Of a stretch of DNA of 64,000 bases, positions 55,881-64,000 are shown in pieces. Source of the DNA: Lycium barbarum (lineage: Eukaryota > Streptophyta > Magnoliopsida > Solanales > Solanaceae); contig NC_083341.1 in the NCBI RefSeq assembly GCF_019175385.1, forward strand, positions 88,810,321-88,874,320, read 5' to 3'. Made by a program: the position numbers and the translations under genes. Positions within the stretch are counted from its first letter, which is position 1. Each line of letters opens with the position of its first letter. The notes under the pieces are model-generated. The model did no database searches. It worked only from the letters and a program-made list of their open reading frames with translations, and was not told the DNA's origin.

Positions 55881-57957
55881 CAAAATTTGAGTGGGACACA
55901 TGTCCAAATCATGTAATGCATATATATAACACAAATTCTGATTCATTCATCACTAACTAGCTCATTTCCACATTTACAAAGCAAAAAAAAAAATTTAGAG
56001 ATAGAGAGAGAGGCTCTCGGCTACAAGCTGGCCGAGAATAACCTTCTCCAAATTGATCCAAAAATCAGTTTCTTAAGCAATTCAACTCCCTTGAAGGTGT
56101 GTATTAACGTGTAGCATTCATTGGAATAGCAAGAACAAGTGTTAAAATTCAAGAAGTGAAAGTGAAGGGCTAGCCGATTGAAGGGTTTAGTTACAAGGTA
56201 AGAATTGATCCCTTCTCATGTATTTTATGGTGAATTGAATGTTTATTAATGTGCATGTTGGTATTGGACTGTTTTTCTTGAAGTTGAAGTGGGCCGTGTG
56301 CTATAGACCTAGGTGAAATGATGCTTAATCTTCTTGTACATGTATTGGGAATGACTTGAATGTGTTGTAGTATGGATAAATGGATGAAAATCATGAAGTT
56401 GTTGTAGTTGTGTTGAAGTCGTGTAGGGGACTGCTTTAGGAGAAGTTATGGACTGTTTTGTGTCATGTTTTAATTGTTGTTGTTATGGACATTGTGGTGT
56501 ATTGTATGCATTATGGAAAGATGAATTGGGGTGTAAAAGAAATGAATTATGTTGAAGTAGGAAAACAGTCCCAAACCGTGGACTGTTTTAATGATAGCAG
56601 TGGATTAGTGCGTTTTGAATGTTGATTGTTATTATGAACGTATAGTGAAAGTGAAGCTCAATGATTCAAGTTGAAATTGAAATGGTTTGTGGGCTGTTGT
56701 AAGAATAAATATGATGCTAAAACAGTTCCAATAATCGTATAAGTAATGTTGTAAACGTGTTGTTGTCGTTGTAGTTGAAGTTGGAAAACTGCGAATTGAA
56801 AATGGTAATGTTGTGCATGCTGTTTGGCCGTGAATAGGGGACTGTTTTGAATGATGTACGGACTGTCCAAAGTTCCCTTAAGTCATGTTTAACCAAGTTC
56901 AGATTGATACTTGAAAGTATGAGTAGCAATATTAGTTTGTAGTACTAGTTGGTTTGAATACGAACGAAACGTCGTCTAAATGTTAGAAAGGGATTGTTAA
57001 CGTTAAAATACATATTGAATTCCCTCATAGACTAATCGTAGCTCTTGATATCTTGATATAGGATAAGTACCATTGGGCAGCAAGTACAAGTTATAATACG
57101 ACTAAACGCTAAAGGTATGTAAAGCCTATTCCTTCTTTTTCTTGGCATATCCTAGACGTAAGTAAGAAATGATATGAACCTTGGGGTAAATTCTACTCTC
57201 TAGTTCCAAGCATAACTTATGATTCTATTCATTCCTTAATGTTATTGTCACGAGCCTACTATATGATTGACTAATAAATGATGTATATAAGTTCCTACTC
57301 TTAAAGAATTGCATAATTAGAGGCATACTTGGCTTTCAAAAGCTACACCACGTTAAATTGATACATGTACATGAAATCTGAAACGTTCCTTGCTATAGTT
57401 TGTAATGAGATTTAAAAAAAAAACTGAATATGATTATAATCCTGACACTTGAGAGCTGGTTAGTTACTTATCTATTGTGTCTCTAAAGATGATTTCAATG
57501 TATGCGGTTGCTTATTATTCTGCTCGTGCTTACCGCTATATCGTTCACTGAGTCCCGGGCCAGGACACGTTTTCGTGCGTATATTTATTACATTATTCAC
57601 CGAGTCCCTCACTAGAGGGCCGGGACACGTTATATATATATGATGATATGATTATAGGATGATACGATGATATGATGATATGATGGTATGATAACATGAT
57701 GATATGGGGATGGCGGCCAGGAGGGCATATGTTTATTATTCACCGAGTCCCTCACTAAAGGGCCGGGACACATTATATATGTTATATACAGAATGATTAT
57801 TCAGCTTTGATTACAAAACTCTATATTGATATTGATATGAGAACGATACAGATGAATTATGTTCAAAGGTAAGTTTTATGAATTTATGTTTGTTGCATTG
57901 GGTCCTACACACCTTGTCTCAGTATGAGTCTATTACTATATTTCATGCTTTACATGC

Positions 57958-57996
57958 TCAGTACATATTTCGTACTGACCCCCTTTCTTCGGGGGG
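57958..57996 (+). promoter_or_regulatory. Double hairpin of LTR (E8 middle copy)
   Basis: TCAGTAC/GTACTGA and CCCCC (57979-57983)/GGGGG stems are kept, although sequence just downstream is deleted. Confidence 0.65.
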
Positions 57997-58464
57997 CTGC
58001 GTTCATGCCCTTTTGTTACATATGTGTGAGTTTATTCGGGTAACGGCGGGCCCCTGTCCCGTCATATGATACTGTCAGTACTCTTAGAGGTCTGTGGAAA
58101 TTTGTGTGGGTCTGTATATAGTTGTTGTTGCGTTGTATGAATACGACTTATGTTTGGGGCGTACCCATTCGTAATGGCAGCCTTGTCAGCTTGCATATAT
58201 ATATATATATATGTTTGGGATGTTGCGTGTAGTGGCAGCCTTGGCGGCTTGTGTAGATATATATATGTTGTTGTTGAAGATCGTAACTCCTCAGGAGACA
58301 GGTGCCTACGACATACAGAATTGTGACAGCTTTAAAATAACGTCCTGCCTTTTTATACAAATAATTTCATAATATGCTGGTTATAAAAGATTATAGTTAA
58401 CAGGGGATATGAGTGTCCCACTTGGGCACTAGTCACGGCCTACGGGGTTGGGTCGTGACAAAAG

Positions 58465-58476
58465 TGGTATCAGAGC
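58465..58476 (+). other. Primer binding site (E8 unit 2)
   Basis: TGGTATCAGAGC, four bases after the LTR end. Confidence 0.92.
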
Positions 58477-58520
58477 GGTTCAATCCTCGGAGTGTCTACA
58501 GACCATGTCGAGTAGAGTCT

Positions 58521-58556
58521 TGTTTATCGATGTGTTGTGCACCACATTTATAAACA
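58521..58556 (+). ncRNA. Leader stem-loop with GTGCAC loop (E8 unit 2)
   Basis: TGTTTATCGATGTG and CACATTTATAAACA pair with one mismatch and one G-T pair. The loop hexamer is at 58537-58542. It lies 44 nt after the primer site. Confidence 0.65.
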
Positions 58557-58601
58557 GGAAACTACAGGACATTTAGATTGTCATCTTTCCTTCTCATTCT
58601 A

Positions 58602-58617
58602 GATCGTGCGATAGAGC
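58602..58617 (+). promoter_or_regulatory. Conserved leader motif (E8 unit 2)
   Basis: GATCGTGCGATAGAGC, 45 nt after the stem-loop and 48 nt before the gag ATG. Confidence 0.55.
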
Positions 58618-58665
58618 TGTATTATCAGGATAATCTTTCCCTAACAGATTGTTATGTTTACAGCG

Positions 58666-59930
58666 ATGCCTCCAAAGAAGGCGACTGCCGCCCAGAAGGG
58701 CAAGACGGTAGTTGGAGAGACCAGTGAGACCCGGAGGATTACTAGGGCTTATGCCCAATATGTGCCTGAGATTAGGCTTCAGTCAGCGAGCTCCGCTACC
58801 CCGCCATTATCAGCGGAGCCTAGGGCAGCAGCAGCTACAGATCGGGGGACGGCTCCACCGCTAGCTTCTGAGGTTCCAGCACCTGAGCCTCCAGCTTCCC
58901 AGCCAGGGGCGGAGGACAGGGCTATGAGAGACGCACTCCAGTTATTGACCAGGTTAGTGTTGGGGCAGGCCCGCAGACACAGATTTGGAGGTGATTATGC
59001 GGACAGACATGATAGTTTGAGGGTCCGTGATTTCTTGACTTGTAACCCCCCCCAGAGTTCTATGGGTCAAAGCCCGCAGAGGATCCACAGGATTTTATTC
59101 GACAGATGTTGCGTACGTTGCGGGTGACTAAAGCTTCCGAGACTGAATCAGTTGAATTGGCTTCATATCAGTTGCGTGATGTAGCGGTAAATTGGTATGA
59201 GTCCTGGGAGTTGTCCAGAGGTGAGGATGCTCCACCTGCAGTATGGGACGAATTCGTGGAGGTTTCCTGGGTCACTTTTTGCCTCCGGAGATGAGGCGAG
59301 CCAGAGTTGACAGATTTCTACACCTGAGGCAGAATGGCAGAAGTGTTCGAGATTATAGTCTCGAATTTGATTCACTGGCTAGGTACGCGCCCGCTATTGT
59401 AGCTGACATGGCTGATAGGGTGCATCGTTACGTGATGGGGCTGGATAATTACTTGATTGAAAGTTGTATGGCAATGGCTTCTCAGCCCGGTATAGACATC
59501 GCTCGAGTGCAGGCATATGCACAGGGGGTTGAGGATCGACATAGAGGGCGTCGATTTGATAGGGAGCAGGACAGGGGTCAGCATAAGAGAGTTAGATCAG
59601 CTGGGTATTCTTCGGGTGAGTTTCGGGGCGGGCAGCCCCAGCAGCAGCATAGCAGATATCCTTCCCAGCCGGTAAGGAGTGCACCTCCATGATTTACTGG
59701 TAGGAGGTTTGATAGCACGGGGTATTCGGGAGCTGGTCAAAGCTCCATGACTTCAGGGTTACAGATGCACAGGAATTCAGGCCAGATGAGGCCATCTATA
59801 CCTCAGTGTCCTCGATGTGGCAGACGCCATCCAAGGGAATGTCGTTTCATTACTGGTGCTTGTTTCTCTTGCGGCCGTCAGGGCTATACTATGAGGGAGT
59901 GTCGATTTGGGGGTGGTGCAGGTGGCGCAG
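58666..59930 (+). pseudogene. E8 unit 2 gag, part before E7
   Basis: ATG at 58666 (MPPKKATAAQKGK). A C-run at about 59046-59053 shifts the frame in the capsid region, a second shift lies near 59265, and a TGA follows at about 59690. The knuckle near 59855 has Tyr in place of His (CFSCGRQGYTMREC). The gene is cut by E7 and continues at 62925. Confidence 0.85.
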
Positions 59931-59935
59931 CTCAG
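59931..59935. repeat. Target site duplication of E7 (left copy)
   Basis: CTCAG, repeated at 62920-62924. Confidence 0.93.
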
Positions 59936-62919
59936 TGTTATATCCCGTATTTTTTAACGTCAGATTATTTGCTGAGGTGGGACCCACACATCGAGATTTT
60001 TTTTGGGACATCTAAAAAAATTCATATGAATCACATATGAGAAGTTAAACACGACTCAAGAAGGACCCTTGGGCCAAATCAAAGTGGAAGTCCTCCAAAC
60101 GAATATTTTTAAGAAAACATTTTCGGGTGATCTGACTTCAAGGGGCAAAAACGGTATTATAAGTTTGGAATTTGGAACAGTACCAAGATATAGAAGTTGT
60201 AGATAATTGAATTAGCTTTCCAACCATAGTTCGTGGGTCCCCAGGTGACGTCGGTACAAGGAGATATGGATGTTTTAAGGTCGAAAGGTCAGTGGGCTAG
60301 GCCCAACTCGGGACCAACCGGGTTGGCCCAAAAAAATCAAAAAATAATAATAAGGCCCAAATTTGTGAGGGATGGCCGGCCAACATGGCCCAAGCCCATG
60401 ATTTTATTAATTATCCATGTGATAATTAATATAAAGGATCAATTAATGAGTCATATCTCATTAGAAACTTCAAGAACACTTGAGAAAAAGGAAAGAAGGA
60501 GAAATCTCCAAGGCCATTTCGGCCAAGTGCAAATATTGACAAGAAAATTGACAAAAAATTCTTCAAAAATTATTTTCTACCAATTAAAGGATTCCTAGCA
60601 AGGTGGAGTGGTCTTTGGAGCAACAAAAATTCATATTCTAGCAAGTTGCAAGACTTAGCTAAGTGAAAGATCAAGGAAAAAGGTAAGAACTTATTCTTTA
60701 CATGTTATGGATATTTTTGCATGTTGTAGTGTGCAAAAGTGAGTGAAATTCATGAATAGCAAGAATATAGTTGTGTGGCGGTGAGTTGTATATCACATGT
60801 ATAGCCGTGTATATTTGGTGAATCATGAATGCATGGTGAGCAAGTTTTATTTAGTATGTTGGTTGTTGTGTTGTGGATTTTATATTGCAAACAAAAGCCT
60901 AATGAGCTTAGTGAAGTATTAGTAGTTGGAGGCTTGTCTTGGAAGACTATGTAAATTGAATATTATGTTCTTACATGTATGGAAGATAATGATATTAGTA
61001 TGGTGTTGTTGGAATATATATTATAAGGTTGTTATTGTTTTCATTGGAGTTGGAAGGTTCTGAAAGAAGTAGTAAGTTGATTAAGTTGTTATAATGTATC
61101 TTGGATTGAATATGGAAATTGTTAGTGTGGTTGAGTTATGTTAATAGTTTGGCCGGGTTTGAATTCCCGGGTTGTTGTTGATTGAAAACTTGCTAGGTAA
61201 ATGTTGAGGATGGTGTATTTACAGAGGAAATGCTGCCGAAATTTCGGTAGCCAAGTGTTTCCTTAAGATTCTAACTCTAAGTACCCTAATGAAAGTTTGG
61301 GTAAATGTGACCAAATCGCAGATTTTGGCGGATTTGCAGCTTGAATTCGGAATAGCAAAAGAAGCGGAAAGAGGTATGTAAGGCTTCACCTTTCTTTCTA
61401 TGGCATGTCTTAGTTGAAATAAGTTGGGTACGAGCCTCGGGGACAACTCGGTTCCCCGGAATCCGCACCTAAAGTTTTCCACTTTTTGTTCAATAGAATT
61501 GAACTAGAAAGTGTGCCAATTGTTGGAAAAACCTCCTACACCCTTAGAACTTGTATAAATGGGACCCGATTACCCTAAGACCCTCACAAGTAACGCTATG
61601 ACACGTAACATACGTAAATCGTATACGCTACCTCATCCGGCCCGAGGTGGGCCCGCTACTCTCGGATTTTTCCTTACAGTCTTGCTTGACTTACTTGAAG
61701 TGAATCCAAAGGGAACCTTTGATCCCGATTTCGTTACCAAATGATAAATAATATGACTCCTCTAACGAGGGCACTTCCATGACGATAATGATAACAATGA
61801 TGTTAGATAAGAGAATATGCCTATGATATGTACTACCGGAACGACTCTATGACTAAGATGACTAAGCTAAGTATCTTATGTAAACATGAAAATGATAAAC
61901 TAATTTTTGAATATTATTTATATTTCCTAGCTATGACTTTATTTTCTAAAAGATTTCAAAGTCTATGAACTGTCATCTATGATGCCCCGATTTCATTCTA
62001 CGTTTACTTTAATATTATTCCCCATTGATAGTCTCACCTTAAAATACTCGTTCCTTCAAGGTGAGACAAAGCGATCACGAGTGTTCTATAATATAATTGG
62101 AGGTCACCGACCTTACGTCATTCCGATGGAGGTAAGGGCAGAGCGTTATGAACGCATATCCACCTGATCAGTTGGCATTACATGATATGATATCGTCCCG
62201 GACGCGGGATGTGTATATTTATGGTTAAATGGATCGGCTGCCGACGCCTCGGCAATATGAGATGTCCTATTTTATATGTATATGTATATGAACAAGGAAA
62301 GATTCTTAAAGGAAAGCTAAGTACGCATAGCACCTGCCAAGGGTATATATATATACAGGTTATGTTTCTATCCCAGGACATGTGTTGTAACTCTCTTATG
62401 TCATTATACATGATTCATATTTTCTGTATATTACTATTCATGCCTTACATACTCGGTACAGTATTCGTACTGACGTCCCTTCTTGTGGACGCTGCGTTTC
62501 ATGCCGCGCAGGTCAGCAGACAGGCGGATTTGATCCTTAGGAGCCTTACCAGCAGTGTTGACAGCGCTCCAGTTGTTCCGGAGCCTCACTTCTGCGGTAC
62601 TATTTTGTGTATGTATATTCGGGCACGGCAGCACCCGGCCCTTTCTATGTATAAGTGTACTATGTCTAGAGGCTCGTAGACAGATATGTACAGTCAGTTA
62701 AGTATAGTAGGTATATGGTGTTTTGGCATGCTAATGTTGATGTATAAGTGATAACAAAGTTTATTAGTCTATGTTCAGAATGACGCCGCTAATGTTAATG
62801 TTCAAAAAAAAAATGGCTCTGTTTACATGGCTTGCTAAGAGGTAAAGGTAAAACGATAGACAAGGGGTGCTCGGTACAAGTATCGGGTACTCGTCACGGC
62901 CCCTAGACGGGTCGTGACA
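59936..62919 (+). mobile_element. E7: solo LTR, mosaic of E3-like and E2-like halves
   Basis: It runs from TGTTATATCCCG to GGTCGTGACA, 2984 bp, with a perfect CTCAG duplication and no internal sequence, the standard result of LTR-LTR recombination. The first part follows E3 (U3 inverted repeat at 60304-60325, TGGCCGGCCA at 60373-60382, TATAAAGG at 60430-60437, AATAGAATTGAAC near 61490). From about 62030 it follows E2 (TTCAAGGTGAGRCA, CCGGACGCGGGA, ACGTCC-type hairpin, CACGGCCCCTAG end). Donor-like GTATGT at 61374. Confidence 0.93.
62453..62491 (+). promoter_or_regulatory. Double hairpin of LTR (E7)
   Basis: TCGGTAC/GTACTGA (one G-T pair) and CGTCC (62474-62478)/GGACG (62487-62491), followed by GCGCAG|GTC. 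Confidence 0.62.
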
Positions 62920-62924
62920 CTCAG
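62920..62924. repeat. Target site duplication of E7 (right copy)
   Basis: CTCAG matches 59931-59935. Confidence 0.93.
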
Positions 62925-64000
62925 CCTACCGGATCAGTTGCTGGTTCTTCTTCTTCGGTGGCTATGCGCCCTATGGGGCAAGGTATGCCGACACCAGCAG
63001 GCCGTGGCAGAGGCCGTGGAGGGGCTTCCAGTTCTGGCGGTCCTTCAAACCACATATATGCTTTAGCCAGCAGACAGGATCAGGAGGCGTCGCCAAATGT
63101 GGTTACAGGTATACTATCAATTTTCTCCCGAGATGTATATGCATTGATAGACCCAGGCTCCACATTATCATATATTTCCCCTTTTGTTGCTAGTAAAATT
63201 GGGATAAAATCTGAATCTATAGAACCATTCGAGGTAGCTACACCAGTAGCGGATTTTATTTTAGCAAGACTAGTGTATAAAGATTGTTCGGTGGTTATAT
63301 GTAATCGCTGCACCAAGGCAGATTTGATAGAACTAGACATGACTGAGTTCGATGTTATTATGGGGATGGACTGGTTGGCTTCTTGTTATGCTAATGTTGA
63401 CTGCATAGGCAAAGTAGTTCGATATCAGTTCCCAGGGGAACCAATTATATAATGGAGGGGGAATACAGCATCGCTGAAAGGTAAGTTTATTTCATACCTC
63501 AAGGCAAGGAAGATGGTCAGAAAGGGCTATATTTATCATCTGGTTCGTGTGCATGACTTGAAAGCTGAGGCACCGACTCTTCAGACAGTCCCGGTAGTTA
63601 ATGAATTTCTAGATGTATTTCCAGATGAACTTCCAGGCCCTCCTCCTGAGCGTGAGATAGAGTTCACTATAGATGTATTGCCAGATACTCAGCCCATATC
63701 TATTCCTCCTTACATAATGGCACCTGCAGAATTGAAAGAATTGAAGGAGAAACTGAGAGATCTATTAGAGAAGGGCTTCATTAGGCCCAGTACATCACCT
63801 TGGGGCGCACCGGTACTATTTGTAAGAAAGAAGGATGGGTCGCTGCGGATGTGTATTGATTATAGGCAGCTGAACAAAGTAACAATAAAGAATAGATATC
63901 CCCTCCCCAGGATTGATGATTTATTTGACTAGTTGCAGGGTGCTAAATGTTTTTCAAAGATAGACTTGCGGTCAGGTTATCACCAGGTGCGAGTAAAGGA
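62925..64000 (+). pseudogene. E8 unit 2 gag end, protease and RT start (runs off window)
   Basis: After E7 the Gly/Arg-rich gag tail (GRGRGRGGASSSGGPSN) resumes. The protease follows with the active-site-type D-P-G at 63150-63158 and [18 protein letters not shown] at about 63450 and a TAG at about 63930 interrupt the frame; between them lies the RT start ([16 protein letters not shown]). This is the better-preserved protease of the E8 family and shows what unit 1 has lost. The rest of pol lies beyond the window. Confidence 0.88.

Larger units (their letters stand above)
55603..58460 (+). repeat. E8 shared (middle) LTR
   Basis: TGTTATATCCC to GGTCGTGACA, 2858 bp. It serves as 3' LTR of unit 1 and 5' LTR of unit 2. 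It has an 18-bp palindrome (55863-55880), TATATATAA (from 55919), donor-like GTATGT (57115), double hairpin (57958-57996), and a deletion of about 110 bp right after the hairpin (at about 58009), which removes the acceptor-like AG|GT. Confidence 0.93.
48130..64000 (+). mobile_element. E8: shared-LTR tandem of two Ty3/gypsy units
   Basis: Order on the plus strand: LTR (48130-50783), gag-pol unit 1, polypurine tract, middle LTR (55603-58460), primer site, gag-pol unit 2 running off the window. The two units differ at many positions and carry different stops, so unlike E4 this is not a simple recent duplication. Crossing over between the LTRs of two different copies is the simplest reading. Unit 2 is interrupted by solo LTR E7. 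Confidence 0.88.

Noticed and set aside
1..64000. Endogenous pararetrovirus sequences
   Set aside because: All RT regions are flanked by integrase, LTRs and polypurine tracts of Ty3/gypsy type; no movement or coat protein motifs were seen.

Overview
The window is plant nuclear heterochromatin made almost entirely of nested and fragmented Ty3/gypsy LTR retrotransposons. No host gene, CRISPR array or bacterial-type feature was found. The elements look like Tekay/Del-type chromoviruses. They have very long LTRs (about 2.4-3.2 kb, TGT...ACA), a primer site complementary to initiator tRNA-Met (TGGTATCAGAGC), gag-protease-RT-RNaseH-integrase order, and a chromodomain-like C-terminus (VKVLWR...TWEAE...YPHLF). 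The host is a flowering plant. Repeat style suggests Solanaceae or another asterid, but that is only an impression.

Layout. E1 (+, old, degenerate) spans about 545-2745 and 23137-25060. It was split by E2 (+, 2746-23131, target duplication TAAGG), and E2 was split inside reverse transcriptase by E3 (+, 7396-17702, duplication AAAGA). After E1 come an unrelated LTR-like fragment (25064-25915) and AT-rich repeat DNA (25916-26843). E4 (-, 26844-37373) is a very young gag-only element in the arrangement LTR-gag-LTR-truncated gag. More AT-rich repeat follows (37374-38404). E5 (-, 38405-44403) is a relative of E2 whose 3' end is missing; it sits in the LTR of E6 (-, 44404-46280). A further minus-strand LTR fragment, E6b (46281-48129), is cut by E8 (+, 48130 to the window end). 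E8 is a second shared-LTR tandem (LTR-gag-pol-LTR-gag-pol). A mosaic solo LTR, E7 (59936-62919, duplication CTCAG), interrupts its second gag.

How the parts work together. All families share one cis-acting layout although their sequences have diverged: a palindrome upstream of a TATA box; a splice-donor-like AG|GTATGT; two consecutive hairpins just before an acceptor-like AG|GT; the LTR end; the tRNA primer site; about 44 nt; a stem-loop with a self-complementary hexamer loop; about 47 nt; GATCGTGCGATAGAGC; about 47 nt; the gag ATG. At the other end, an inverted repeat precedes the polypurine tract. The leader stem-loop is the most notable observation. Its loop is GUGCAC in E4/E8 and GCGCGC in E2/E5, the same two alternatives known for the HIV-1 dimer initiation site. 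E3 and E4 also share a noncoding block containing a 5S rRNA-like sequence. Only the E4 gag is an intact long reading frame; every pol is broken.
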